Positions 39,602 to 49,185 of a DNA stretch of 64,000 nt are shown piece by piece. A model generated the notes under the pieces. That model saw only the letters and a list, made by a program, of their open reading frames with translations. It ran no database searches and was not told the origin of the DNA. This stretch comes from Paraburkholderia bannensis NBRC 103871 (lineage in GTDB: Bacteria; Pseudomonadota; Gammaproteobacteria; Burkholderiales; Burkholderiaceae), in contig NZ_BAYA01000012.1 of assembly GCF_000685015.1 (NCBI RefSeq), forward strand, positions 169,208 through 233,207. Direction: 5' to 3'. The first letter of the stretch is position 1, and each line of letters opens with the position of its first letter. The position numbers and the translations under genes were made by a program.

Positions 39602-40834
39602 TCAGAAGTTGCCGAGGAACCAGTCCTTCATGCGAGTGAAGACCTGGCCCATCGACCCCGACTGCACAGCAACCTTGCGACCGCGCATACGCTGCGCGCG
39701 GCCCTCCACGAGCAGGCCCATCGCCGTCGAATAGCGCGGATTGCGCACGACGTCGGCGAGACCGCCCGCGTACTCCGGCACGCCAATGCGCACCGGCTTG
39801 AGGAAAATGTCCTCGCCCAGTTCCACCATGCCCGGCATCATCGCGGCGCCGCCCGTCAGCACGACGCCCGAACTGAGCAATTCCTCATAGCCCGACTCGC
39901 GCACCACCTGCTGCACGAGCGAGAACAGTTCTTCCACGCGCGGCTCGATCACCGCAGCGAGCGCCTGGCGCGACAGCGTGCGCGGGCCGCGCTCGCCAAG
40001 GCCTGGCACTTCGATCATTTCGTCCGGATCGGCGAGCGCCTGCTTCGCGATGCCGTAGCTGACCTTGATGTCTTCCGCGTCGGGCGTCGGCGTGCGCAGC
40101 GCCATCGCGATGTCGCTCGTCACCTGGTCGCCCGCAATCGGAATCACGGCCGTGTGACGGATCGCGCCTTCGCTGAAGATCGCGATATCGGTCGTGCCGC
40201 CGCCCACGTCCACCAGCACCACGCCGAGTTCCTTCTCGTCGTCGGTGAGCACCGCCAGCGACGACGCCAGCGGCTGCAAAATCAGGTCGTTCACTTCGAG
40301 GCCGCAACGGCGCACGCACTTCACGATGTTCTGCGCCGCGCTGACCGCGCCCGTGACGATGTGCACCTTCACTTCCAGGCGAATGCCGCTCATGCCGATC
40401 GGCTCGCGCACATCTTCCTGACCGTCGATGATGAATTCCTGCGTGAGGATATGCAGCACCTGCTGGTCGGTCGGGATGTTGATCGCCTTGGCCGTTTCGA
40501 TCACGCGCGCGACGTCCGTCTGCGTGACTTCCTTCTCCTTGATGGCGACCATGCCGCTCGAGTTGAAGCTGCGGATATGGCTGCCTGCGATGCCGGTGAA
40601 CACGTTAGTGATCTTGCAGTCGGCCATGAGTTCCGCTTCTTCGAGCGCACGCTGGATAGACTGCACCGTGGCCTCGATGTTCACCACCACGCCCTTCTTG
40701 AGACCTTTCGATTCGGCCTGGCCGAGGCCGATCACCTCGTAGTGGCCATCGCTTTTCATTTCAGCGACGACGGCCACCACCTTCGACGTCCCGATGTCGA
40801 GGCTGACCAGCAGATCCTTATAGTCTTTACTCAT
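39602..40834 (-). CDS. ftsA: Cell division protein FtsA
   Basis: An actin-like protein that anchors FtsZ to the membrane. The 410 residues have the phosphate-binding loop (LDIGTSKVVAVVAE), a second ATP-binding segment (VVLVDVGGGTTDIAIFSEGAI) and GVVLTGGAAMMPG, and the C-terminal amphipathic membrane helix (FTRMKDWFLGNF). The 1C domain lies between. It is 27 bases after ftsQ, in the standard ftsQ-ftsA-ftsZ order. Confidence 0.97.
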   Translation of the reverse strand: MSKDYKDLLVSLDIGTSKVVAVVAEMKSDGHYEVIGLGQAESKGLKKGVVVNIEATVQSIQRALEEAELMADCKITNVFTGIAGSHIRSFNSSGMVAIKEKEVTQTDVARVIETAKAINIPTDQQVLHILTQEFIIDGQEDVREPIGMSGIRLEVKVHIVTGAVSAAQNIVKCVRRCGLEVNDLILQPLASSLAVLTDDEKELGVVLVDVGGGTTDIAIFSEGAIRHTAVIPIAGDQVTSDIAMALRTPTPDAEDIKVSYGIAKQALADPDEMIEVPGLGERGPRTLSRQALAAVIEPRVEELFSLVQQVVRESGYEELLSSGVVLTGGAAMMPGMVELGEDIFLKPVRIGVPEYAGGLADVVRNPRYSTAMGLLVEGRAQRMRGRKVAVQSGSMGQVFTRMKDWFLGNF

Positions 40835-40861
40835 ATCGTGCTCGTTGCGTGTGATGTGCTG

Positions 40862-41617
40862 TTACTTCTTGCCCGGGCCGGGCGTATCGCTAATGAAGCG
40901 CATGCCCGCCGCCCGAATCGCAAAACCGTTCGGATAGCGCAAATCCGCATATTCGATGTCTTTCCCCCAACGTTGCGTGAGCGCCGACCACGCGGCGATG
41001 AGGCGATGCGAGCGTTCCGCGAGTGTGTCCGCGTTGCGTTCGCGACCGAGTTCCACCTGCATGCCGTTCGAGAGCTTCACCGTCCACGCGTAGCGCGGCG
41101 TCAGCGTCACTTCGTCCGGTTCGAGACCGAGCGGCGCAAACCACTTCACGAAGTCGCGATAACGCGCGACGACTTCGGGCGCCGTGCCGTCCGGGCCGTC
41201 GAACGCAGGCAGGTCTTCGTCGAGCTCGCCCTGGTTCGCGGTGAACAGTTCGCCGTCGGTGCTCACGAGCTGGTCGCTGCCCCACGTGCCGAGCGGCTTG
41301 TACTCTTCGAGCGACACCGCCAGCACGTTCGGCCAGACGCGGCGCACGCTCGCATGGCGCACCCACGGCATCTGTTCGAAGGCAGCGCGCGCCGTGTCGA
41401 GATCGACGGTGAAGAAGTTGCCCTTCAGGCGTCCGACCACGCTCGCGCGCACCGTGGGCGCGTTGATGTGCTCGGTGTCCCCCTCGATGCGGATTTCGCG
41501 CAGCGCGAAGTTCGGCCGCTGCACCAGCCAGTAGCAGCCGGCCACCAGAAGCGCGAGCACGAGCAGCGCGTGCAACGCGTTGGCGGCGAGGTTGAGCTGG
41601 CGTACGTTATTCCACAT
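40862..41617 (-). CDS. ftsQ: Cell division protein FtsQ
   Basis: A bitopic divisome protein. The 251-residue product has a short cytosolic N-terminus, one transmembrane helix (about 15 to 33, HALLVLALLVAGCYWLV), a POTRA domain (FALREIRIEGDTEHINAPTVRASV..., about 36 to 110) and a beta domain that recruits FtsL-FtsB. Its C-terminus (GMRFISDTPGPGKK) is short. It follows ddlB after 56 bases. The POTRA motif FFTVDLDTARAAFEQMPWVRHASVRRVWPN is well conserved. Confidence 0.95.
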   Translation of the reverse strand: MWNNVRQLNLAANALHALLVLALLVAGCYWLVQRPNFALREIRIEGDTEHINAPTVRASVVGRLKGNFFTVDLDTARAAFEQMPWVRHASVRRVWPNVLAVSLEEYKPLGTWGSDQLVSTDGELFTANQGELDEDLPAFDGPDGTAPEVVARYRDFVKWFAPLGLEPDEVTLTPRYAWTVKLSNGMQVELGRERNADTLAERSHRLIAAWSALTQRWGKDIEYADLRYPNGFAIRAAGMRFISDTPGPGKK

Positions 41618-41673
41618 GTCGGCGTCGGTTCAATCCGTCGATTCAGTCCGTTGGTTCACTCTTTGAGGCGAGA

Positions 41674-42627
41674 TCAGTCTTTGAGCGTCAGCGCCAGCAC
41701 GCGCACCACGAGGTCGCGGTACTCGATGCCGACCGAGCGCGCGGCCTTCGGCGGCAGCGAGTGATCGGTCATGCCAGGCGCCGTGTTCACTTCGAGGAAA
41801 TACGGGTTGCCCGCTGCGTCCATCATGAAATCGGCGCGGCCCCAGTCGGTGCAGCCGAGCACGTCGAACGCGCGGCGCGCGAGCTTCTTCAGTTCGGCTT
41901 CTTTCTCGGGCGCGACGCCGCACGGAATCAGGTACTGCGTCGTGTCGAGGATGTACTTCGCGTCGTAGTCGTAGAACTCGCCCGCCGGCACGATCTTGAT
42001 GATCGGCAGGTCGAGGTCGCCCGCGACGCAGGCCGTATATTCGCCACCGCCTTCGATGCTCTTTTCCACCAGCACGATCTTGTCGTGCTTCGCGGCTTCG
42101 ACGATGGCCGGCACGAGGTCGGCTTCGGTCTTCACCTTGATGACGGCCACGCTCGACCCTTCGCTCGCGGGCTTCACGAACAGCGGCAGGCCGAGCTTCG
42201 CAACGATGCCAGGCGCCGCAGCGGCGTAATCGTCGCCACGCAGCACGGCGACGAACGGCGGCGTCGGGATGCCGAGCTGCTGCCACACCAGCTTGCTGCG
42301 GAACTTGTCCAGACCGAGCGCCGATCCCAGCACACCCGTACCCGTGTAACGGATGCCGTAAAAGTCGAGCGCGCCCTGGATCTGGCCGTTCTCGCCATAA
42401 CCGCCATGCAGCGCGTTGAACGCGCGCACGAAGCCTTCGTCCTTGAGCGCCGACAGCGGACGCTCGGACGGATCGAACGCGTGCGCGTCGATGCCCGCTT
42501 GCTGGAGCGCCTGAAGCACCAGCGAGCCGGACTTGAGCGACACTGCGCGCTCGGCGGACACGCCGCCCAGCAGAACCGCTACCTTGCCAAACTGCTTCGG
42601 ATCGAATTTCGGGTCGATGCTGCTCAT
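41674..42627 (-). CDS. ddlB: D-alanine--D-alanine ligase
   Basis: An ATP-grasp enzyme that makes D-Ala-D-Ala for peptidoglycan. The 317 residues have KVAVLLGGVSAERAVSLKSG at the N-terminus, ALHGGYGENGQIQG and the C-terminal EVNTAPGMTDHSLPPKAA. The start chosen is ATG 42627 (MSSIDPKF), spaced 10 nt from an AAGG ribosome site. A GTG at 42636, three codons earlier, overlaps the murC stop as GTGA and is an alternative. The Ala ligase identity is clear; no vancomycin-type Lac ligase signature is present. Confidence 0.95.
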   Translation of the reverse strand: MSSIDPKFDPKQFGKVAVLLGGVSAERAVSLKSGSLVLQALQQAGIDAHAFDPSERPLSALKDEGFVRAFNALHGGYGENGQIQGALDFYGIRYTGTGVLGSALGLDKFRSKLVWQQLGIPTPPFVAVLRGDDYAAAAPGIVAKLGLPLFVKPASEGSSVAVIKVKTEADLVPAIVEAAKHDKIVLVEKSIEGGGEYTACVAGDLDLPIIKIVPAGEFYDYDAKYILDTTQYLIPCGVAPEKEAELKKLARRAFDVLGCTDWGRADFMMDAAGNPYFLEVNTAPGMTDHSLPPKAARSVGIEYRDLVVRVLALTLKD

Positions 42628-42632
42628 GTCAC

Positions 42633-44027
42633 TCACGCCTTCTGTTCCTGTTGCGCGATCCGGCCCGGCACACCGCCGATCGAACCCGCGCCCATCGTAA
42701 TCACCACGTCGCCGTCGCGAACCACCGCGGCCAGCGCGTCCGGCATCTCATCCACTGTCTCGATAAACACCGGCTCGACCTTCCCGGCGACGCGGATCGC
42801 GCGCGCCAAAGCACGGCCGTCCGCCGCCACGATCGGCGCTTCGCCGGCCGCGTAGACGTCGCTCAGCACGAGCGCATCGGTCGTCGACAGCACGCGCACG
42901 AAATCTTCGAAGCAGTCGCGCGTGCGCGTATAGCGGTGCGGCTGGAACGCGAGCACGAGACGGCGGCCCGGGAACGCGCCACGCGCGGCTGCAATCGTCG
43001 CCGCCATTTCCACCGGATGGTGGCCATAGTCGTCGATCAACGTGTAAGTGCCGCCGCCGTTGACCGGAATTTCGCCGTAACGCTGGAAACGTCGCCCGAC
43101 GCCGTTGAATTCGGCGAGCGCACGCTGGATGTCCTCGTCCTTCACTTCGAGTTCGGTCGCAATCGCGATGGCCGCGAGCGCGTTCTGCACGTTGTGGTCG
43201 CCCGGCAGGTTCAGCACGATATCGAGCGGCGGTGCATCTTCGCGCATTACCGTGAAATACATTTTTCCGTCGCGCGCGACCGCGTTGACGGCGCGCACCT
43301 GCGCATCGGGCGCGAAGCCGTAACGGATGATCGGCTTCGACACGAACGGCAGGATTTCCTTCACGTTCGGATCGTCGACGCACAGCACCGCAATGCCGTA
43401 GAACGGCAGGCGGTGCGTGAATTCGATGAACGCCTGCTTCAGGCGCGCGAAGTCGTGCCCGTAGGTGTCCATGTGATCGGCGTCGATGTTCGTGATGACT
43501 TCGATCACCGGGAAGAGATTCAGGAACGAGGCGTCCGACTCGTCGGCTTCCGCGACGATGAAGTCGCCGGTGCCCAGACGCGCGTTCGCGCCCGCGCTGA
43601 TCAGGCGGCCGCCGATCACGAAAGTCGGATCGAGCCCGCCCGCCGCCAGCACGCTCGCCACCAGCGACGTGGTCGTGGTCTTGCCGTGCGTGCCTGCAAT
43701 GGCGATGCCTTGCTTGAGGCGCATCAGCTCCGCGAGCATCACGGCGCGCGGCACGATGGGAATGCGGCGATGGCGCGCGGCCAGCACTTCGGGGTTGTCG
43801 CTGCGCACGGCAGTCGAGACGACCACGGCGTTCGCGCCTTCGATGTTCTCTTCGGCATGGCCGATCGCGATGCGCGCGCCAAGCGCGGCGAGGCGGTCGG
43901 TGACCGCGTTTTTCGCGAGATCCGAGCCGCTCACGTGATAGCCGAGATTGACGAGCACTTCGGCGATGCCGCTCATGCCCGCGCCGCCGATGCCGACGAA
44001 ATGGATGTGTTTGACGATGTGTTTCAT
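42633..44027 (-). CDS. murC: UDP-N-acetylmuramate--L-alanine ligase
   Basis: Adds the first amino acid of the peptide stem to UDP-MurNAc, using ATP. The 464 residues begin MKHIVKHIHFVGIGGAGMSGIAEVL (UDP-binding loop), have the ATP P-loop AGTHGKTT (111 to 118), and the central motifs IVAEADESDASF and HNVQNALAA. It is coupled to murG (upstream) by an ATGA overlap and to ddlB downstream. Confidence 0.97.
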   Translation of the reverse strand: MKHIVKHIHFVGIGGAGMSGIAEVLVNLGYHVSGSDLAKNAVTDRLAALGARIAIGHAEENIEGANAVVVSTAVRSDNPEVLAARHRRIPIVPRAVMLAELMRLKQGIAIAGTHGKTTTTSLVASVLAAGGLDPTFVIGGRLISAGANARLGTGDFIVAEADESDASFLNLFPVIEVITNIDADHMDTYGHDFARLKQAFIEFTHRLPFYGIAVLCVDDPNVKEILPFVSKPIIRYGFAPDAQVRAVNAVARDGKMYFTVMREDAPPLDIVLNLPGDHNVQNALAAIAIATELEVKDEDIQRALAEFNGVGRRFQRYGEIPVNGGGTYTLIDDYGHHPVEMAATIAAARGAFPGRRLVLAFQPHRYTRTRDCFEDFVRVLSTTDALVLSDVYAAGEAPIVAADGRALARAIRVAGKVEPVFIETVDEMPDALAAVVRDGDVVITMGAGSIGGVPGRIAQQEQKA

Positions 44028-45130
44028 TGCTTTCCTCCCGCTACTACGCCCGCCGCGGCCGCGCAGATGCGCGCGACCTGTTCGGCGGCGTCGGGTTTTG
44101 CGAGCGCGCGGGCGCGCTCTGCCATTTCTGCCAGCGATTGCCGGGTTTGCTGCTTGAGCCAGTCCGCGAGGGCGTCTGCCGACAACTCGCGCTGCTGCAC
44201 CACGCGCGCCGCGCCCTCTTGCGCGAGGAACGCCGCGTTGGTGGTCTGGTGGTCGTCCACCGCGTAGGGGAACGGCACGAACAGCGCCGCCACGCCCACG
44301 GCCGCGACTTCGGCCACCGTCATCGCGCCCGAGCGGCAGATCACGAGATCCGCGTTTTCGTAGGCGCTCGCCATATCGTCGATGAAGGGCACCAGTTGCG
44401 CCGCTTCACCCGGTTCGATACCAGCGTCGAGATAGTTCTGTCGCAAAGCGTCGATGTGCTTCGCGCCCGCCTGGTGCACGACCTCCGGACGCTCGGCCGG
44501 CGCAAGCATCGACAGCGCGCGCGGCACGACTTCGTTGAGCGCCGCAGCGCCCAGGCTGCCGCCCACGACCAGCACGCGCAACGGGCCGCTGCGCTGCGCG
44601 TAGCGATCCTTCGGCTGCACGACGTGTTCGAGTTCGGCGCGGATCGGATTGCCCGTCCATTCGCCGTGCGGCAGCGCGCCGGGGAACGCCACGAGCACAC
44701 GCTTCGCGAGTTTCGCCAGCACCTTGTTCGCGAGACCCGCGATCGAATTCTGCTCGTGCAGCACGAGCGGGCGGCCCGACAGCGCGCTCATCACGCCCGC
44801 CGGGAACGTGATGTAGCCGCCCATGCCGAGCACCACATCGGGCTTCACGCGGCGCAGCGCCTCAAGGCTCTGCGTGCACGCGCGCAGCATGTTCAACGGC
44901 AGCATCAGCTTGGTCTTGAGGCCCTTGCCGCGCACGCCGCCAAAGCGCACGTATTCCATCGGGATGCCGTGTTTGGGCACCAGCGTCGCTTCCATGCCTG
45001 CGGGATTGCCGAGCCACACCACGCGCCAGCCCCACTCCTGCATGCGATGCGCAACGGCGAGCCCCGGAAACACGTGTCCCCCGGTGCCACCGGCCATCAC
45101 CATGAGCGTGCGGGTTTGCGGAGCGGTCAT
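44024..45130 (-). CDS. murG: UDP-GlcNAc--lipid I N-acetylglucosaminyltransferase
   Basis: Completes lipid II on the inner face of the membrane. The GT-B fold product has 368 residues with the G-loop GGTGGH (in VMAGGTGGHVFPGLAVAH, near residue 15), a second G-loop (VVGGSLGAAALNE) and the signature CRSGAMTVAE. I set the start at ATG 45130 (MTAPQTRTLMV), overlapping the ftsW stop. The same frame stays open for 470 more codons upstream through ftsW, but that is a shadow. Confidence 0.96.
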   Translation of the reverse strand: MTAPQTRTLMVMAGGTGGHVFPGLAVAHRMQEWGWRVVWLGNPAGMEATLVPKHGIPMEYVRFGGVRGKGLKTKLMLPLNMLRACTQSLEALRRVKPDVVLGMGGYITFPAGVMSALSGRPLVLHEQNSIAGLANKVLAKLAKRVLVAFPGALPHGEWTGNPIRAELEHVVQPKDRYAQRSGPLRVLVVGGSLGAAALNEVVPRALSMLAPAERPEVVHQAGAKHIDALRQNYLDAGIEPGEAAQLVPFIDDMASAYENADLVICRSGAMTVAEVAAVGVAALFVPFPYAVDDHQTTNAAFLAQEGAARVVQQRELSADALADWLKQQTRQSLAEMAERARALAKPDAAEQVARICAAAAGVVAGGKQ

Positions 45131-46407
45131 ACCTTGCCTCCGCGCATCAATACCCGGTTTTCGTAATCGACTCTCAACAGCAGGGCCACCGCAATACAGT
45201 TCAGCAAAATGCCCGAGCCGCCGTAGCTCACGAGCGGCAGCGTCAGGCCCTTGGTCGGCAACAGGCCGAGATTCACGCCCATGTTGATGAACGCCTGCGC
45301 GCCGAACCACACGCCAAGCCCCTTCGCGACCAGGCCCGCAAAGGTGCGGTCGAGCGCGAGCGCCTGACGGCCGATCTCGAACGCGCGACGCACGATCCAG
45401 TAGAACAGCAGAATCACGATCATCACGCCGACGAAACCGAGTTCCTCGCCGATCACGGCCAGGATGAAGTCGGTATGCGCTTCGGGCAGGTAGTTGAGCT
45501 TTTCGACGCTGCCGCCCAGACCCACGCCGAACCATTCGCCGCGCCCGAACGCGATCAGCGAGTGGGTAAGCTGATAGGCCTTGCCCTGCGCGTAACGGTC
45601 GTCCCACGGATCGAGGTAAGCAAAGATCCGCTCGCGACGCCACGGCGACAGCCACACGAGCATCGTGAAGGTGCCCACCGCCGTCAGCACGAGGCCGCCG
45701 AACAGCTTGCCGTTCACGCCGCCGAGGAACAGCACGCCCATCGCGATCGCCGCGATCACCATGAACGCGCCCATGTCGGGTTCGAGCAGCAGCAGCGCGC
45801 CCACGACGCCGACCGCGAACGCCATCGGCAAGAAGCCCTTGCCGAAGCTGTGCATGAATTCCTGCTTGCGCACCGTGTAGTTCGCCGCATAGACCGTCAC
45901 CGCGAGCTTCATGATTTCCGACGGCTGCATATTGGTGATGCCGAGCGGAATCCAGCGCCGCGCGCCGTTCACGCCCTTGCCGATGTGCGGAATCAGCACG
46001 ACCACGAGCATCGCCAGCGCGATCAGAAAGAGCTTGGGCGCGTAGCGCTCCCACACGGACACGGGAATGCGGAACGCCACGACCGCCGCGACGGCGGCAA
46101 CCAGCAGCGACACCAGGTGGCGCGCGAGGAACGCCCAGTCGCGGTACGACGCGTACTTGGGCGAATCGGGCATGGCGATCGACGCCGAATAAACCATCAC
46201 CACGCCCAGACCCAGCAGCGCAATCACGGCCCACAGCAGCGAGTAGTCGTAGTCGAGCATGCGCGAGCGCCCAGGACGCGCGCCATTCACGGCGCTCGAA
46301 ATGCCGCTCGTGCGTGCGCCGGCCGAACCCAGCGAGCTGCCGTGATCGGCCGAGCCGCCGCTCGCCTCGCGCGACAGACGCGTGCCGAATCGCTCTGACC
46401 AGCTCAT
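45127..46407 (-). CDS. ftsW: Lipid II polymerase / cell division protein FtsW
   Basis: A SEDS-family septal glycan polymerase that works with FtsI. The 426-residue protein has about ten transmembrane helices, with conserved LGVVMVYSAS near the start, LPEAHTDFILAVIGEELGFVG in the large loop, and GLTLPLVSYGGSGILLNCIAVALLL near the end. The start ATG 46407 (MSWSERFGTRLSREAS) overlaps the murD stop. The N-terminal 60 residues before the first helix are polar and rich in Gly/Ser. The longer upstream frame is not homologous. Confidence 0.96.
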   Translation of the reverse strand: MSWSERFGTRLSREASGGSADHGSSLGSAGARTSGISSAVNGARPGRSRMLDYDYSLLWAVIALLGLGVVMVYSASIAMPDSPKYASYRDWAFLARHLVSLLVAAVAAVVAFRIPVSVWERYAPKLFLIALAMLVVVLIPHIGKGVNGARRWIPLGITNMQPSEIMKLAVTVYAANYTVRKQEFMHSFGKGFLPMAFAVGVVGALLLLEPDMGAFMVIAAIAMGVLFLGGVNGKLFGGLVLTAVGTFTMLVWLSPWRRERIFAYLDPWDDRYAQGKAYQLTHSLIAFGRGEWFGVGLGGSVEKLNYLPEAHTDFILAVIGEELGFVGVMIVILLFYWIVRRAFEIGRQALALDRTFAGLVAKGLGVWFGAQAFINMGVNLGLLPTKGLTLPLVSYGGSGILLNCIAVALLLRVDYENRVLMRGGKV

Positions 46408-47924
46408 ATCGTCGTCCCCCGTTCTGCGGCGATGGCTTGCACCGTGTCGTTGAACACGGCGGCGCGGTGGGCGTAGCCCTTGAACATGTCGAAGCTCGCG
46501 CATGCGGGCGAGAGCAGCACGACGTCGCCGGGTTCGGCGAGCGCGGTGGCCGCACGCGTGGCTTCTTCGAGCGTGCCGTGATCGCTGAGCGCGATGCCAG
46601 TGCCTTCGAGCGCCGCGCGAATCTTCGGCGCGTCGCGGCCGATCAGCATGACTGCACGGCACCAGCGCGCCACGGGCGCCGCCAGCGGATCGAAGTCCTG
46701 GCCCTTGCCGTCGCCGCCCGCGATCAACACCGCGCGCTGCGCGAGGCCGTCGAGCGCTGCAACGGTCGCGCCGACATTGGTGCCCTTGCTGTCGTCGACG
46801 TAGTCAATGCCGTCGACCGATGCGATCAGTTCGACGCGATGCGGCTCGCCGCGATATTCGCGCAGGCCGTGCAGCAGCGCCGCGGGTGAAAGATCGATCG
46901 CGCGGGCCAGTGCAAAGGCCGCCAGCGCGTTGGCCGCGTTGTGCAGGCCGCGGATGCGCAGCGCGTCGACGGGCATCAGGCGCTTCATGGCCAGGTTCAC
47001 GGGCGCGGCGTCGAGCTGCTTGCGGCGGCGCGCAGAAACCGGTTCGTCGATGGCGTCGCGGTCGTGCGCCTGCACGAGCCACTGCATGCCGTTGTCGCGC
47101 GAGAGGCCGAAGTCGCCGTCGCGCTGCGGCTCGTTGACGCCGAAGGTCACCACGCGCGCCTCGCCGCTGTCCTTCACGCGCGCGAGCGACATCACGCGTG
47201 CGTCGTCGCGGTTGAGCACGCGCACGGTCTGCGCGCCGAAAATGCGGCCCTTCGCGGCTGCGTAGGCGTCGAGCCCGCCGTGCCAGTCAAGGTGATCCTG
47301 CGTGATGTTGAGAACGGTGGCCGCGTCGGGTTCGAAGGTGTGCGCGGTTTCCAGCTGGAAGCTCGACAGTTCGAGCACCCAGACGTCGGGCAGCGCGGTG
47401 TTGTCGATGGCTTCGGCCAGCTTGTCGAGCATCGCCGGGCTGATGTTGCCCGCGACCGCCACGGTCTTGCCGGCGCGCTCGCAGAGCATGCCGGTCAGGC
47501 TCGTCGTGGTGGTCTTGCCGTTCGTGCCGGTGATCGCCAGCACCTTCGGTGCGTAGCCGCTTTCGCCCAGATGGCGCAGCGCCTGGGCGAACAGTTCGAG
47601 TTCGCCCCAGACTTCAATGCCCTGTTCGCGCGCGGCGGCGATCAGCGGCACGAGGTCGTCGGCGAGCGGCGACAGGCCCGGGCTGATGGCGACGATTTCG
47701 ACGCCTTCGAGCAGCGCCGTCGAAAACGCGCCGCCGACGAAGTTCGCGGGATCGATGCCGTGCTTGGCGAGTTCGGCCAGTCCGGGCGGCGTCTCGCGCG
47801 TGTCGGCGATGCGCAGGCGGCAACCCTGCCGCGCGCACCAACGCGCCATCGCGAGACCCGATTCGCCGAGTCCCAGCACGAGCACCATCGGCTTTTGCCG
47901 ATCCCGAAACTTCTCGCCAAACAT
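46404..47924 (-). CDS. murD: UDP-N-acetylmuramoyl-L-alanine--D-glutamate ligase
   Basis: Adds D-Glu to the peptide stem. At 506 residues it is longer than E. coli MurD (438), with extra length in the middle (around RLMPVDALRIRG and neighbouring loops). Key features are MVLVLGLGESGLAMARW at the N-terminus, the ATP P-loop TGTNGKTTTT, the DHLDWHGGLDAYAAAK motif, and DDSKGTNVGATVAAL. It is 71 bases downstream of mraY and coupled to ftsW by an ATGA overlap. Confidence 0.96.
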   Translation of the reverse strand: MFGEKFRDRQKPMVLVLGLGESGLAMARWCARQGCRLRIADTRETPPGLAELAKHGIDPANFVGGAFSTALLEGVEIVAISPGLSPLADDLVPLIAAAREQGIEVWGELELFAQALRHLGESGYAPKVLAITGTNGKTTTTSLTGMLCERAGKTVAVAGNISPAMLDKLAEAIDNTALPDVWVLELSSFQLETAHTFEPDAATVLNITQDHLDWHGGLDAYAAAKGRIFGAQTVRVLNRDDARVMSLARVKDSGEARVVTFGVNEPQRDGDFGLSRDNGMQWLVQAHDRDAIDEPVSARRRKQLDAAPVNLAMKRLMPVDALRIRGLHNAANALAAFALARAIDLSPAALLHGLREYRGEPHRVELIASVDGIDYVDDSKGTNVGATVAALDGLAQRAVLIAGGDGKGQDFDPLAAPVARWCRAVMLIGRDAPKIRAALEGTGIALSDHGTLEEATRAATALAEPGDVVLLSPACASFDMFKGYAHRAAVFNDTVQAIAAERGTTI

Positions 47925-47995
47925 TGCTTGCTTTCCTAAGTAGGCAAAGTGAAAAACGTTGCGTCGCTCAACGCAGTCTGATCAACGCAGCCCGA

Positions 47996-49165
47996 TCAAC
48001 GCAGCTTCAGCGTCGACAGACCGATGAGGCACAGCATCAGCGTGATGACCCAGAAGCGCACGACCACCTGCGTTTCCTTCCAGCCCGACAGTTCGAAATG
48101 GTGATGCAGCGGCGCCATCTTGAAGATGCGGCGGCCTTCGCCATAACGTTTTTTCGTGTACTTGAACCACGTGACCTGCAGCATCACGGAAAGCGTTTCC
48201 GCGACGAAGATGCCGCCCATGATGAAGAGCACGATTTCCTGGCGCACGATCACGGCGATGGTGCCGAGCGCGCCGCCGAGCGCAAGCGCGCCCACGTCGC
48301 CCATGAACACCTGCGCGGGATACGTGTTGAACCAGAGGAACGCCAGCCCCGCCCCGCCCATCGCCGAGCAGAAGATCAGCAATTCGCCCGCGCCCGGAAT
48401 GTGCGGGAACAGCAGGTACTTCGAATAGACCGAGCTGCCCATCACGTACGCGAACACGCCCAGCGACGCGCCCACCAGCACGACCGGCATGATGACGAGA
48501 CCGTCGAGGCCGTCGGTCAGGTTCACCGCATTGCTTGCACCGACAATCACGAAATACGTGAGCGCGATGAAACCCCACACGCCCAGCGGATACGTCATCG
48601 ACTTGAGGAACGGCAGCAGCAGGTCGGCACGCGCGGGCAGGCCCATCGACAGGCCGCTGCGCACCCATGCCATGAACAGGTCGAACACGCGCACGTTATT
48701 CGCTTCGGACACGCTGAAGGCGAGATACACCGCGGCAAACAGACCGATCACCGACTGCCAGAAGTACTTTTCGCGCGACGACATCCCGCGCGGATCCTTG
48801 TAGACCACCTTGCGATAGTCGTCGACCCAGCCGATCGCGCCGAAGCCGAACGTCACCAGCATCACGATCCAGATGAAGCGGTTCGAGAGATCGCCCCACA
48901 GCAGCGTGGCGACGGCGATGCCCAGCAGGATCAGGATGCCGCCCATGGTGGGCGTGCCGGACTTCACGAGGTGAGTCTGCGGGCCGTCCGTGCGCACGGC
49001 CTGGCCGACCTTCATTTCGGTGAGCTTGCGAATGACCCAAGGCCCCAGGAAGAGCCCAATAGCCATCGCGGTGATGGTCGCCATCACCGCACGGAACGTC
49101 AGATAACTGAACACGCGCAAGAAGCTTGCGTCATTCTGCAGCCATTGCGCCAGCGCCAGTAGCAT
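47996..49165 (-). CDS. mraY: Phospho-N-acetylmuramoyl-pentapeptide transferase
   Basis: An integral membrane enzyme that makes lipid I from UDP-MurNAc-pentapeptide and undecaprenyl phosphate. The 389 residues carry about ten helices and the signatures THLVKSGTPTMGG, GWVDDYRK (the DD motif), NLTDGLDGL (catalytic Asp region) and FKMAPLHHHFE, which contains the HHH motif. The length is slightly above E. coli MraY (360). It is 20 bases after murF. Confidence 0.98.
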   Translation of the reverse strand: MLLALAQWLQNDASFLRVFSYLTFRAVMATITAMAIGLFLGPWVIRKLTEMKVGQAVRTDGPQTHLVKSGTPTMGGILILLGIAVATLLWGDLSNRFIWIVMLVTFGFGAIGWVDDYRKVVYKDPRGMSSREKYFWQSVIGLFAAVYLAFSVSEANNVRVFDLFMAWVRSGLSMGLPARADLLLPFLKSMTYPLGVWGFIALTYFVIVGASNAVNLTDGLDGLVIMPVVLVGASLGVFAYVMGSSVYSKYLLFPHIPGAGELLIFCSAMGGAGLAFLWFNTYPAQVFMGDVGALALGGALGTIAVIVRQEIVLFIMGGIFVAETLSVMLQVTWFKYTKKRYGEGRRIFKMAPLHHHFELSGWKETQVVVRFWVITLMLCLIGLSTLKLR

Positions 49166-49185
49166 GCCTTGTATTCCTTAGTAAA

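Noticed and set aside
37973..41764. A 1263-codon plus-strand frame opposite ftsZ, ftsA and ftsQ
   Set aside because: It is antisense to well-supported genes and is rich in Arg/His/Asp as expected of the reverse of GC-biased codons.
44024..46555. An 843-codon open frame containing murG plus a long N-terminal extension
   Set aside because: The extension overlaps ftsW in another phase and has the Arg-rich composition of a shadow frame; MurG starts at MTAPQTRTLMV.
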